A DNA stretch of 64,000 bases from Actinomortierella ambigua (Eukaryota; Mortierellomycota; Mortierellomycetes; Mortierellales; Mortierellaceae): NCBI GenBank assembly GCA_016098155.1, contig JAAAJB010000041.1, positions 1-64,000 on the forward strand, given 5' to 3'. Numbering within the stretch: position 1 is the first letter of the stretch; each line of letters opens with the position of its first letter. Below the pieces are notes generated by a model. That model did no database searches, was not told the origin of the DNA, and saw nothing but the letters and a program-made list of their open reading frames with translations. Made by a program: the position numbers and the translations under genes. This document shows positions 24,548-37,100 of the stretch, piece by piece.

Positions 24548-27500
24548 TTAGAGGTCGTCGTCGTCATCATCGTCTTCCTCGTCATCATCGCTTGCCACTC
24601 GACGCGATGACTGGCTAACAGAGCCTACGGCGTTCGCAACCTTCCGACGCTGGTTCAAGGGCACGTCGCTGTCATCGCTGCTATCTAAGGGATCCATGTC
24701 GTCGTCATCATCGTCGTCGTCGTCATCGTCATCGTCGTCATCGTCCGACATTGCCACCTTGGACGGAGCAGGTGCAGCGGCAGCGGCCGCCGACGCCGCA
24801 GCAGCAGCAGCAGACGATTTCTTGGAGGGTAGTTGCTTCTCCATCTCCTCCTCGTCATCGTCCTCGTCATCGTCCTCATCATCGTCGTCGTCCTCATCGT
24901 CGTCCTTCTTCTGTCGCTTGTGCGCGTTCTTGACTGCACTACGCGATCCGCTGCTGCTCGTGCGGCTATGCTGACGGCCATGGCCGTTGGACTTTGACTT
25001 TGCATAACCACCACCACTACCAGTGGCTCGACGACCCCCGCCGCCAGCGGCGCCTTGCTGCGACGAGACCGACTCCTCCTCATCCGACAATGGTGCAGGT
25101 CGCTTCAGCGTGCCACCATCCTTGGACGACAACGACAACCCATTGACACTCGCTGGGATCTGAAGCTCACCTCCGGGGCAGAGCTCCAAAAATTTGGCGT
25201 CAAAGGCCTCCTCGAGCCTCTCCGAATCGACATAGACCCAGCTACCCTCTTGGTTGAACGTCCGCGCATTCTGGAACATCAGATGGAAATCGTCTCGGAA
25301 CTGCGTCACGTTCTTGTAGAAATTCGTCCGCATCCGCTTCTTGATCATGTCCATCGCAATCGGCTTCATAATCACCTGGTAGTAATCCGGGTACTCCTTC
25401 TTGCTCGGCACATGTAAGAAAAGCTCGCACCGACGACGCGGCTCCTCCTCATCGTCCGCTGTACAGTTCTCCACCGTCTTGAAACATTGCTCAAACACTT
25501 GGTTCAGTGCCTTGCGCTCCGCCTCACTCACAGAATCCTTGCTGACGCCACCCCCAACACCACCACCACCAGACTCTGACTCGGATTTTTTGGTCTTGCG
25601 ATGGCGTGCCGCCGCCAATTTTGGTGCAGCGGCCGACGAGCTCGTGCTTCCGTCTACCGAGCCCGAGATGGAGACCTTGGCAGCACGTTTGCCCTTGCGA
25701 CCCGACGACGCCGGAGCAGCGACGGACGACGACACCGACGGAGCCTCCACATCCTCATCCTTGGCCAGACTCCGTTTCTTGCGGCCCTTCTCCTCATCCA
25801 GCATGCCGGCCTCGCGCAGGGCCTTGCGCTCCTCGCGTCGTCGCCGCTTCTCATGCTTCTCAGCAATAATCTCATTCACGTCCTTCGTCTCGTCCTCGAG
25901 GGCCTCGAGCCATTGCTCCTCCGTCAGGCCATCGTCGTACCGCGTCTCCGTACGCACACGCTGGCCACGACCCAAGTCTTCCTCGATCGGCTTGAGGGCC
26001 TCGGCAGGGTCTTCGTCCGTGAGGTAGATCTCGGGCAACTCTTCTTCCTGGATCAAGCGTTCAAACTTGGCGCCGCGTCGTCCATTGGCGCGCCAGATGT
26101 CCTCTTCACGATCGCGACGATCGTCATCCATCTTTTTGAAGAGGGCCATCTCACTTTCATCACGCGCCACCATCTCGTTCAACTCTTCGTCGTTCAGCTC
26201 CTCCTCCTCCACATCGTTCTCCTCCTTGTTGTTGCTGTTGCTGTCGCTCTCCAACAGCGATCGCAGGAACCGCTCCTGCTCCTCGGCCGTACTCTTGTTG
26301 TCAAACTTGCCGGCCTGGATGACCTTGCCGTCAATCTCCAACTTGTACTGCGCACGCGCCAAGATGTGCTCCTCCACCGACTTTTCCGTCACCAGTCGGA
26401 AGATACGCACCTCCTTCGTCTGACCAATACGATGCGCACGGTCCTGCGCCTGCAAATCCTGGTGCGGGTTCCAGTCCGAGTCAAAGATGATGACCGTGTC
26501 CGCCGTCTGCAAGTTGAGACCGAGACCACCGGCACGTGTACTGAGCAAGAAACAGAAATAATCCGACTCTGGGTGGTTGAACTGCTTCAGCAGCAATGAT
26601 CGATCGTCCGACTTGGTTGTACCGTCCAGACGCATGTACTTGAAGCCGCGGTAATGCAGGAAATCCTCCATAATGTTCATGATCGCCGTCATCTGGAAGA
26701 AAATCAACACACGATGGCCCGTCACCTTCAGCTTTGGCAGAAGACGGTCCAGCAGCTCAAACTTGCCCGCCACGCGCCACAGACCATCGTTGTTGGTCTT
26801 TGAAGGGTTGATCACTCGCTCCACCTCCTCAAACACATAGGGATGGTTGCAAATCTTGCGAAGCTGCATGATTGTGTTGTTGAGACCCTTGATACCAGTG
26901 CGTCTAAGATTGAGTGACAGGAGGAAGGGGGAGAAGGAGGAGGAGTAAAATAAAAAAATTATGATTAGAAGGCTGTGATCCACATAAGAGGTATATAAAT
27001 CCACTCAAAATCAATGAACAAAAGGCCAAATGCATAACAACAATAGCAACAAAATTGGTTACTCACCCCTTCTCATTGCCTTGAGTGAACAGCATGCCGT
27101 GCTTCTTCATCTGGTTATACAGCTTCAGCTGCAGCGTCGACATCTTGCAACGAATGACACGTTCGACCTTGTCCGGCAACTCGGACTCGACATCCTTCTT
27201 CAGACGACGGAGCAAGAAAGGACGAAGCACCTTGTGCAGACGCTTGATAATCAGCAGGGCCTCTTCTTCGTTCAGCTCAATCTTGTCCTGTCCTCCCGTG
27301 TTAGCAAACGGCGTGTTGAACCACTCGTCAAACGATTGTGCCGAGTTGAACACGCGTGGCAACACCATGTTCAACAGCGCCCACAGCTCGGGCAGGTTGT
27401 TCTGCAAGGGCGTACCCGTCAGAATCAGACGGTATCGCGACGAGTAGTGCTGCGTCAACGTCGTAAACAGCTTGGAGTTGGCGTTCTTCAGACGATGACC

Positions 27501-30141
27501 CTCGTCAATGATCATATACACCCACTTGATCTTGCTCAGCACAGGACGATCCTTGATTACGTACTCGTACGTCGTCAGCAACACCTGGAAGTTGCGGTGT
27601 CGGATCTCGGTCTGCTGGATGTGCTTGCGCTGCGATGGCACACCCTTGTACACGACCTTGGTCACATTAGGCGCCCACTTTTCAAACTCAAGCGTCCAGT
27701 TCGTCAACGTCGACAGCGGCACCAGAATCAAAAAGGGTCCGTTCTGCTGCTTCGCCTCGATCAAGAAAGTCACCAGCGAGATCGTCTGGATCGTCTTACC
27801 AAGACCCATCTCGTCGGCCAGGATACCGTTCAGTCGGTTGTTGTACAGCGACGCCATCCACTGCAGACCCTTCATCTGATACTCCTTCAGCTGACCGCCC
27901 ACCAGGATCCCGGGCTGCTTGACGATCTTCTCTTGAATCTTGTGAGCAATGTTGTAGTAGTCATTCCGCTTCTCGTCGCCTTCTTCCGTATATCCATAGT
28001 CCTCCTCGTCCATCATTTCAATACCGCCGCGCATCGTTGCATCTGCGTGCACGACATCGTTCTGCTGTGCCGCCACCGCCTCGGCCAACGACGTCAAGTA
28101 GGCGTCCGTCTGCTGCAGCAGATGTGTAATACGAGTGTCCTTGGCCTGGTCAATCAGCTTCATGTAAGCCTCCTCATCGTCGTTCTTCAAAGCCTTGAGA
28201 CGCTCCTTCGAGATGCGCTCCAGGCGCTTCTGCTCTTCCTTCTCCACATGTGCATGGAACTGAAGCACCAAGCGGCCAAGCTTGTTCTGCTTCGCCTGCT
28301 GCGTTCGGTGCCACTGGACCATCTCTCGGCCGTGCGACACAATGCTCTGAAGGTAGTCCAGATGCTTCTGGCGCTCGCGGCCCTCACGATCCTGTCGCTG
28401 CTGACGCTCGAGCTTCTCCGTCATGCGCGCCTCGCGCAGCGACTGCTTCTTCAGTCGGCGGTATGCGGCACGGTCTGTCTGGGTCGCCAGTGTTGTAGCC
28501 TTGTTCATACCCTCCAAAATTTCGTAACGCAGCTATTTTGTAGAGGAAAAGTGAGAACGAGTGTTGCATGCATTAGATATGACGTCTTCTTTTCCTTTCC
28601 TTTCCATTACCCCCCTTTTCCTCTAGTCGTCTCTTTCATTACGACTGTACGCCTATTTCCACCTCTTTTTTTTCTTCCTCTTACCTGCTGCTGTCGCTCC
28701 AACAAGCGAAGCGACTTGAGCTCGATCAAAGCCTGGAGCTTCGGGCCTGTCGACGAGGACGACGGAACCTTGTTCTCCTTTTCCTTCTCCTTCTCCGTCA
28801 ACAACCCATGAGCGGCATCCAAGGGCTGGTTGGCCAGATTACTGGGCAGGCTCTCCAGCTCGTGAATGCGGTACTTGATCCGCGAGCTCAACCGGTGCTG
28901 GCGGGCCAGCTTGATATCATAGGGGTCAAATCCGCGCGGCACCACACTTGGCACCAAGAGCCGTTGCTGTCTCGACGCATGCAATGGCGCGGGCAATGTC
29001 TTGGGCAGGTAAGAAAACGGCGATGTGTACGCGTTGTACTCGGCCGCCGAAGTCTCTCCCTTTTCCTTGTCTTTCGAGGAGGCAGGCTCTACAACATCTT
29101 GGCCCTCCAGATGCTGGCGTGCAACATCCACTACGCGACCAGCCAAGGTGGCATTGGGCTCTGCCGGGGTAGCAGTCGCTTGTTGGTCACCAGGAGTTAC
29201 AGCCTTGGGCGCAAAGATGGCCTTCTGCAGATGTGGAGGCACGGGCAGATTGGCACTGATCAGCTTAAAGGCGATGATCTGATAGCGCAGATCAGTGAGC
29301 TGATCTTGTGAGAAGGGAGAGCCATGGGTGGGAGGCAAAGGTGCCGCACCGGGCGCCAGCTGCTGTTGCTGTTGTTGGAGTTGGAGTTGTTGCTGTTGTT
29401 GCAGTTGTTGGAACTGCTGTTGTTGAAGTTGCTGTTGAAGTTGTTGTTGCTGCATCATGTGCGATTGCTGTTGTTGTTGTTGTTGCTGTTGCTGTTGCTG
29501 AGGCATTTGCTCCATATTGACTATTGCCAGAAATATTACACAAAAAAAGACAGCCGTTTAGAATCAAGAGGTGTGCGTTGCGAAAAAACATTTTTCTTAT
29601 CGGTGGATGACAATGTCCCGATTTGGTTAACAATGTCCAACAAGCGGGTATCAAAAGAAGTCAAAAACAAGGAGCCATGCAGCCAGATTGTTCCTGGGCA
29701 ATATAAAACACATGAAAAAAGAACGGTCCACTGAAAAAACTCAATGCAAATGGGGAGACACAACGAAAAAAAAAAGAAATTGGTGGCCAAGGATAACCTA
29801 TTCTCCAACCTTGCTTTTTCTTTGTTCATACCTGATCCTGATGCAGATACCCGGTGCGAGTAGGCACGCAGGACATTCAAAAGCTGAGCATATTGAGGAT
29901 TGGTGGCCTCCGTGGCACCCGTGGCTTTCAGGTTCTTGACCACCTAACAATATACATAAGAGTTGCGGTACCAGGGTGTTAGGGGGTGGAATGGAAGGCT
30001 TTCGATAAAACTTCAAAACGACGGTAAAAAAAAAGGGTTCAACCCAACTGCTTCTCTTACCTGAACGATGCTGCTGACCTGCTCGGGGGTCAAGCTGGCC
30101 ACGACATCGGGGTTCACTGGCGGCACTTGTTGTGTCTGCAT
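24548..30141 (-). CDS. snf2: Snf2/Sth1-type SWI/SNF-RSC chromatin-remodelling ATPase, 1616 aa
   Basis: Exons (minus): 30141-30061, 29943-29832, 29520-28685, 28532-27067, 26903-24548; phases close. Domains in order: a Gln-rich N-terminus; QLQ at about residues 134-167 ([16 protein letters not shown]); HSA at about 378-450, the actin-related-protein binding helix; SNF2 ATPase with Walker [13 protein letters not shown] (579-590) and motif II DEGH (686-689); helicase C at about 896-1010 including [12 protein letters not shown] and QDRAHRIGQ; SnAC at about 1043-1091; bromodomain at about 1296-1403 with [15 protein letters not shown] and NARTFN. The tail is acidic (runs of D). This is the catalytic subunit of a nucleosome remodeller that slides or ejects nucleosomes. 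All catalytic motifs look intact. Whether it corresponds to yeast Snf2 or Sth1 cannot be decided; early fungi may have one gene for both roles. Confidence 0.97.
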
Positions 30142-30906
30142 GACTGTATGCTTGAAGGGTGTGGCAATGTCAATGCGAGTGACAGGAATCCGGCTTGTAG
30201 CAGATTTGGCTGTACTGACTCTTTACGGTGAAATGAGTGCAGGTACGTCCTTTGATGGCAACAAGCAGAGAGGAAGACTGGCAAGATGAAGGAAAGTGGC
30301 GGAGAGAAAAGAGAGCAGGATGTGCGTGGCTAGGGCGAGATTGGTGATGGGAGGTGTGAGTGTAGAAGTTAAGCACAGCACACTGTTATGCTGGTTAATG
30401 TCACTCTTTCTGACGAAATCAGAAGTGAATTACAGGTTTGGGGAGCGGGGAGGGGAAAGTGGGGGGCGCGAAAGAGCTGATCTCGCGACTGGTGTCGGTC
30501 ACTCTCAGCGACAAAAAAAAATAAATGGGTGGGTGCAATGGGGGGGGGGAGGAGAGGGCTTTTGAGGGAAGGAAGGGGGTGAGGCTCAAGTGTGAATTTT
30601 GTCTGTCGGGCCAACCGCAATCGCGGACCATATGACGCAATACTCCCTGTCACCTGGAAATAAAGTATTTCCAATTCAAGGATAAACCTCCAACCAGAGT
30701 GCTTCAAGAGGACTCAAGTATCCCTCATGGTGCTGAGGCCATATCCGCTCTACCCCTCACCTCTACATCACCAAACGGTGCTGACCTTTCTCTCGCCAAG
30801 TGGGCCCCCAAAGCCTTCCAACCTTGGGCTAGTTGCATCCAACAATTCGATGGTTCAGCGGCGGACCGTGACGTCTTTTATTTTAACTTCATTAAGGATG
30901 GGGCGA
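30142..30906. other. promoter of the Snf2 gene and 3' flank of the forkhead-like gene
   Basis: This 765-bp gap separates the start of the Snf2 gene from the stop of the next minus-strand gene. It holds G-rich and purine-rich stretches on the plus strand (for example around 30430-30580) and no supported ORF. Both genes are transcribed leftward, so it should contain a terminator for one and the promoter for the other. Confidence 0.5.
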
Positions 30907-33171
30907 TCACCCACCACCAGCCAGAAGGGCCAGGGCTTGTAGAGCGGCCATCTGGTCTCCTGCCAGCGACTCGCCATTGGGTATAACTATCTCGGGATCC
31001 GGTCTTGTGGACGCCTGTTGTGGTGGTGGTGGTGGTGGTGGTGGTTGTGTTTGTTCTGCTGATGGGCTACTACTATTCTGTACAGGACTAGGATGCTGCT
31101 CTCCTTGTGTGTGTGAAGGTGATTGTGGCAGGTACGAGTCCACCGCCGTGGCAGCAGCAGAGACAACAACACCCTGAGAGAAGGAGGAAGAGGTGGCAAA
31201 AAGAGGCGTCACTCCTCCGAATCCATGCGAGGACGAAAAGCGTGATAATTCGTGCGATGTAACAGAGTGTCGACGATCCTGCTTGGCATCCCCCACCTCG
31301 GGATCACGTGGCACGCTGCTGCTCCGTTCAAGTAGATGTTGCTGAAACTGGGAAGAATGAAGGGTTGCAGGCGTGGAAGCCGTCGAGGCAAAGTGGGGGT
31401 GACTAGGATAGTTATTGGCCAGGATTGCCGCGTTGATCGCATTGTGCAACGGTGCCATGTACCGCTTCGTCAGCTCCTCATCCTCGTCCGTCTCGTCAGA
31501 CTCTGCTGCCAGTGCTTGCATTATCGACGCTGCAGCATCCAGACTCGCCTCAGGGACCGTCGCAAGGCCTTGGCTACCTTGTGGCAGCATCGGTGGTGAG
31601 TTTTTGGGTGTCGGTTGGTGGAAAGAAGAATAGCGACGGCCACCCGAGTATGGCAGTGACGCTTGATCATGCGGCAAGAATCCATAGGGTGAGGGCCCAC
31701 CTGTCGTCGTCGCCGTCACTGTCGTCATTGCTGCCGCCGTCGTCGACTGGATGGACGCTGATGAATGAGCGCCTTGGCGAGTTTGGTTGCCATGTACGAC
31801 TGTGGAGCTGGTTGAAAGTGACGAAGCAGGCTTCAGCTGCTTCTTTGGAACAGTGTCGGTTGCGATCGAATAACGTCGGAATCCAAAATTAAGCAGTCGT
31901 TTCGAGCCGATCGCTTTCCAATCTTCATCTTCCGTTACCGAAGGGCTGTCGGTGGCGTCGCCGTCATGATTTGTCGCATTGGGCTGGTGAATGGTTGGGA
32001 TGATGGCGGTGGTGGTGGCGGTGGCAGTGGAGGTAGTGATGGCGGTTGAAACACCCACTTGATCACTGCTCACTACTGCTCCAATGCCGGGTGTTGCTGG
32101 GGCTGGGGCTGAAGCGGGTGGATGTTGATCAGGTGATGCCATTTGCCACCGTCCTCGCCCCATTGGGCGGAAGAGCGGGTTCGACTCGAGCGCAGCTGTG
32201 AGATCCGTCTTCCAGCTCTCGTCAGGTGCCTCACGATAAATAGGGTAGTTGTCATGGACCCACGAGAAGATCTCCCGTATTGTCTTTTGCTTGGGCGAGG
32301 CTTCAAACATCTGCACCAGCAGATTGCACCAAGCCTCCATCGACATGTGGCACTCATCCTCCAGTGCCTTGACAGGCGATCGAGACCGAGGGCGGGGCCA
32401 CGGCCGACCCGCGTGTTCCGAGGTCGACGCCTTGCGCTTGAGCTTCCTTGCCGCGGCCTCTTGATGCTCCTGCTTGAACCTCTCAATCTCCTCCGCAGTC
32501 AGCGTTGGAGAATCCTCGGCCATCAATTCGTCCCGTGTGTCGGTTGGAATCCTCTTAGGAATGAAACGCTTCGACATATCAAAGGGCATAGAGGCTCCTT
32601 GCCCCACGTATTCCCCGCTCCCTTCAAAAGCGACCGGTCCATGATCTTGCCGCTGAGAGTATTCTTCCACCCCCCCTTCTCCCGCCATGAACTCATCTTC
32701 GTCGTCGTCTTCATCCTCCTCCTCATCGTCGTTATCCTGATCGAACGAGCCGTCACGACGGGAGCGATCACCCTCAGCTTTGAGAGTTTCGAGGTGGATC
32801 AGAGCTCGTCGAGGGATAAACGTCCAGGTGCCTCGGCCGCTTTGGCGGAAGCACTCGTACGAATGTAGCGTTGTCTTGACACTGGTTTGCATTGTGTGCA
32901 TGTCGTGCCGGTAGTATGGGTAGGCCTTCATGATCCATTCGTACAAGTCGGGCTCCTTGTAGGTCAGCGTCCGCTCATAGTTGCTCTTGAATGCATTGAC
33001 AAGGATCAAAAACCAACTCTCGTTAGGTTTATCCAGATCATCCCTCGAGGCAGCCGATGATGACGATCTCTGGTGACCCCCACCTCCACCTCCTCCTCCG
33101 CCTACCGCGCTGCCTCGTCGTCGCCTGGCTTCATGAGGCGAGTCCGACGCTGAGTAAGCGGTACTAGACAT
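30907..33171 (-). CDS. protein with two forkhead-like winged-helix domains, 754 aa, intronless
   Basis: Start at the first ATG (MSSTAYSAS); the frame is open upstream through the 5' leader but without another ATG. Domain 1, about residues 49-122, has the forkhead pattern: a helix ESWFLILVNAF, the H2 motif YEWIMKAYPYYR, the recognition-helix region MQTSVKTTLHSYECF, and a closing strand GRGTWTFIP. Domain 2, about 276-346, repeats it: WCNLLVQMFEA, IREIFSWVHDNYPIYR, WKTDLTAALESNPLFRP, GRGRWQM. An acidic linker (DDEEEDEDDDEDE) and an E/K-rich helix separate them. The remaining 400 residues are disordered, with S, T, H and P runs near the end. A nuclear DNA-binding regulator is the natural reading. 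Two such domains in one chain is unusual, and the asparagine/histidine pair of classical forkhead recognition helices is not conserved, so DNA binding is inferred. Confidence 0.8.
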   Translation of the reverse strand: MSSTAYSASDSPHEARRRRGSAVGGGGGGGGGHQRSSSSAASRDDLDKPNESWFLILVNAFKSNYERTLTYKEPDLYEWIMKAYPYYRHDMHTMQTSVKTTLHSYECFRQSGRGTWTFIPRRALIHLETLKAEGDRSRRDGSFDQDNDDEEEDEDDDEDEFMAGEGGVEEYSQRQDHGPVAFEGSGEYVGQGASMPFDMSKRFIPKRIPTDTRDELMAEDSPTLTAEEIERFKQEHQEAAARKLKRKASTSEHAGRPWPRPRSRSPVKALEDECHMSMEAWCNLLVQMFEASPKQKTIREIFSWVHDNYPIYREAPDESWKTDLTAALESNPLFRPMGRGRWQMASPDQHPPASAPAPATPGIGAVVSSDQVGVSTAITTSTATATTTAIIPTIHQPNATNHDGDATDSPSVTEDEDWKAIGSKRLLNFGFRRYSIATDTVPKKQLKPASSLSTSSTVVHGNQTRQGAHSSASIQSTTAAAMTTVTATTTGGPSPYGFLPHDQASLPYSGGRRYSSFHQPTPKNSPPMLPQGSQGLATVPEASLDAAASIMQALAAESDETDEDEELTKRYMAPLHNAINAAILANNYPSHPHFASTASTPATLHSSQFQQHLLERSSSVPRDPEVGDAKQDRRHSVTSHELSRFSSSHGFGGVTPLFATSSSFSQGVVVSAAATAVDSYLPQSPSHTQGEQHPSPVQNSSSPSAEQTQPPPPPPPPQQASTRPDPEIVIPNGESLAGDQMAALQALALLAGGG

Positions 33172-33861
33172 GACTGGAGGTCTGAGAAGGCGAGGGAGGG
33201 GTAAGAAAGCAATGCGATCAACTGCACGGCTTGCAACTGTAAGGACGGCACTGTGGTTGATGACTACTGGATATTCAAAGTGTTGATTTTTTTTTGTTTG
33301 GGTGGTGGAAAGGGCGGAGAAGGTAAACAATAGAGAGAGAAAACAGATAGAGGTGGAGTAGTTGCAGTCAAGGGAGAGAGGGGAGGAGGTTGAGGTGAGG
33401 TTGAGGTGGAATGGGACCTCTGAGTCGAGTGAGTGATGGCGGTTCTGAGCTGAATGAGAGTTGGTTGATGAAAGGTCTGAATGACAAAAGCTCAACTCGC
33501 TTTAAAGGAAAAGGGAGAGGAAGGACAGGTGGCTTGCACGCAGGGTAAACAGACATCCCAGGTACTCCCTCCTCACTTTAGACATGATCCACACCTCTAG
33601 ACAGGGCTAGCACCTGGCCTACTCAGCAGGAGGGCCTGTGCAGTGTTTTCATCCAACATATATTGTTTTGCTGTAACAATCCAGGAACACTCACTCGACA
33701 GCCCTTTTTTAATGGCGAGTGGTATACGATGTACATCTACACAAATTGAGTTGATAGACAGCAAGATAGAGAGAGATATAGAGGCAGACGATACGAACAC
33801 TGTGAATATGTGGGTCCCCTATGCAGAGGCACTTGGAGGTCAGCAGGGCAGCGAGAGAGAA

Positions 33862-33896
<35 letters not shown>

Positions 33897-34114
33897 GAAA
33901 GGAGAGAAATGTTAGGGAGGGAAGGGCATTCACAACAACAACGACAGCTTCTCAATGCATAAAGTGCAAAAACCCAATTGGAGACTGCGACACTTGATAT
34001 GCCAACTCATTGACCACCGTTACACACCTTGTTCACGCCCTGGAAGATCACTTTCCCTTTTCGCTGTGGAGCTAAAAGGCTTTCATCATACCCATGAAAA
34101 ATAACAAAACATAT
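33172..34114. other. 5' flank of the forkhead-like gene and 3' flank of the RhoGAP gene
   Basis: No gene is supported. The 300 bp upstream of the forkhead-like ATG remain open in its frame on the minus strand but contain no ATG, so they are read as 5' leader. A GA microsatellite lies at 33852-33908. Confidence 0.5.
33852..33908. repeat. (GA)n microsatellite
   Basis: Imperfect GAGAGAAAGAGAGA tract, purine on the plus strand, in the intergenic region between the RhoGAP and forkhead-like genes. Confidence 0.9.
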
Positions 34115-37100
34115 CTAATTCTCGCCCGAGTCCTCTCTAATCTTCTGAATCTCGTCTGTGAGCTCGACTTGATCTATCAAGGTCGATACAAAGGTCCGCT
34201 CTGCTTGCAGATGGCCCATTAGCATCGGCGTGTCATCGCTCGGGCATTGGAGCAGCGTTGGGGCAAACACCATCGCCAGGTTCGAGAGATTCATCTTGGT
34301 CTTTGAGCGTACGGTGTCACAATTAAATTGCTAAAGAGGAGATGGGAGGTGAAGAGACAAGGTGAAGATTGAGGTGTTCAGTCATACGTTGCGTATCGTG
34401 TTTTTTTTTTTTTTACCTCTACTTCCGCTTGACTCCTTTTGAGAAAAAAAAAAAAAGAATGTACCTTCAAGAACGTCACCAAGTAAACAATCAACTCCTT
34501 GTGCCAAATGGGCAGCTCTTCCAAAATCTTTGAAATCTCTTCGCTGTCTTGAGCGCACTGGATGCATCGCTGATAAAAGTCGTATGGGATAGCTGGCTCG
34601 GGAAGGTCGCGAATCCAGAGCCGCAGTAGCGAGCAGGGCACATGTGGGTCCTCAATACCTGAAATGTCATAGTTGCCGAGCTCTATCCGTGCACGCTATC
34701 GTTCAACATCGTCAAGAATAATAAGAAGAGGAGATGTAATGGCATGTACAAGGGTTAATGGTGATCCTTCGCGGCCAGTCGTTTGTGATGGCTGTGCTTT
34801 GATACCAAGGACTCAGGGACCATATAGGAATTACGTACCAGTTCGGATACTGCGCCGAGATCCCCAGAAATACGGAAGATACCCTCTGTTCGCAGTCCTC
34901 CAAGTTGCTCGACACTTTCCTTCAAAAACACCATCAGTCGTGGAACACGCCAGAGTGACCACTCGCCCCCTTCCGCCATCTGCCGGCTCATGAGCCGCTC
35001 CAGGGTTTGCTCAAAGACACTGGGTCGGAAAGCGGCTTCCTGTGCACGCGCAATCTCATTGACGGTCAGCAATTTGGCTCTAGCGCCACGCTTGCTGATT
35101 CGACGAAGCAATTCATTGCAGTGCTGGGCGATTGTAGGAATCGGATGGGGTGAGGATGATACATGCTGGTTCAGAAACGACGCCAGATAATCATGGAGGT
35201 TCTTGGATGGTGCAAACGTGATCAACAGAATAGTGAAAAGGTGCCAGCCCCTGATGCTTCCCTCCCTACATCAAGATAAGTTAGAAGAATGCCGCACAAA
35301 GGCAGATTGGGTGAGTATTCCTGTGGGAGGTAGGGAGGAAATGTTGGAAAGTGACCTTGCGATTGCGTAGCCTATCGATAGTCTTACCTGCTTGGATTCT
35401 CTGTCAATTGCTTGCATAGCTGAACATAAATCTCGTCTCGCAACTCGCCAAAGTCAAGGCCCTTCTTGATCAACTCCAACAGCCACTTGATATCCTCCTC
35501 TGATCGAATGGACAAGTCAGCGCATGTCTCTCCCAGAGCCACATTGGTCGCCCCTGTGTATCCATTGCCCTTGCGTTCGCCCATGAGCTTTTGGATCAAT
35601 TTGAAGCAGCGCAAGGCATCCTTCTGGACACTGCGCTTGTTTAAGACCATCAGGGGTTGTGTCAAGGGACTCTTTTGATGGAGCAGCATCTTTTCGACAG
35701 GGACCTTGCGTCGGAAGATGCCCTTCTTGTGCGTCGCAAAGTACTTTTGGGCAAATCCAGCAATCCTGAATTGCGAGATCGATGACTGTAAATCGGCTGG
35801 GAGCGTTGGATGGGGTGGACGTGTCGAAAAGTCGCCCGAGATAGGCGCCAGGAGCTGGATCGACGGCTGTACACCCGATGGGCAACGAGAATGGTCGCCT
35901 CCATTTTCAGGCTGGCCTCGCGAGGTTGGTGGAGGACTAGTAGCGAGCTTGCGGAGGGCTTCCTGCTGCTGTTCCATGATCATGGGCGACATCTTGCGCG
36001 CTGCGTCGTCATTCACGACCGGTGAGCCAATACCAAACTTGCGGGCCCGCTCGGCTATCTGGAAGCTCTTTCGGGCTGGCTGAAAGGCATCCTCAATGGC
36101 GGCGGCGGGGCTCGAAGGTCCATATGAGCCAAATGTGGGTGGGTGCGAAGATGAGAGTAAGACTGAGCCGTTACCACCAGGCGCTGGAGGCGAGCTAGGG
36201 ATGGGAATGGGCTGAGTCATTTGAGCAGAGTTCCTATTAAGTGTTATGGAGGTTGCTCGTTGAAAGGAGGACACAAAGGCCGACGAAATTCCATACTGAG
36301 ACTTGGACTTGCCACGCTGGCTCTCCTTCAGCGCCTGCTGCGACAGCGGGGTCCCCTTAGTAAACGAGCTCGGGGGGGATCGCGAACCGCTCTGACTTTG
36401 AGCCTCGGAGGATGCGGCTCTGCCCCAGGATGTACAGGATGTGAATGGGAGGTCAACGCTGGTCTTGTCCAGGAACGAGGACGAGATGGGTGAAGCTGGA
36501 TTCGATTGGAAGCCCGTACTCTGAACAGGGGAGCCAGGGATGCTATTGTGCCCACTGAGCTGCTGTTGAATTGGCTTGTCGCCCTTGGCCGCGCCCTCAG
36601 AATCTCGCTTGCCAGATACACTAGAAAGGTGTGTCGAAAGGCGCTGTCCAATGACGGATTTCTGTTGTTTTGTGCGGTTAAGATGCAGTAAAAGGCAGGA
36701 GAAAGGATGGGACTTGGGGTTAGATGGCTCTTTAGCAGAGGCAAAGAAGAATGAGTGGAGGGAAGAGAGAGCCATTGTATGAAGAGGGCAGCGTTCGTTT
36801 TGCATTCATTCCAATTGCGATGTTGTCGTGGTAGTTGTTTTTGTTGTTGCTGTCTTTTTTTTTTGGCTCTTGGTCAAGGAGGTGGAGCAGTATAAGAATT
36901 ACCTGGATAGCGATGAGCGAGATGATCTGCCGGCCGTCATGGGGTCTCTCCCATTCTGTCTGTCCTGTTTTGGTGTTATAGTAGTAGGGCAAGTTGTGGA
37001 TATCGTCAAACAGCTCCCACCAATCCCCTGCAGGGCTGCCAGGATGGCTGCGAGAGGGGCCAAAAACAGTTTATGGAGCAGACATTTGAGCAAAAATAAC

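Noticed and set aside
25601..26599. 332-codon plus-strand frame opposite the Snf2 gene
   Set aside because: It is the antisense shadow of strongly conserved Snf2 coding sequence.
27030..28811. 593-codon plus-strand frame opposite the Snf2 gene
   Set aside because: It is antisense to the HSA and ATPase exons, whose minus-strand reading is unambiguous; Leu/Gln/His-rich composition is typical of a complement frame.
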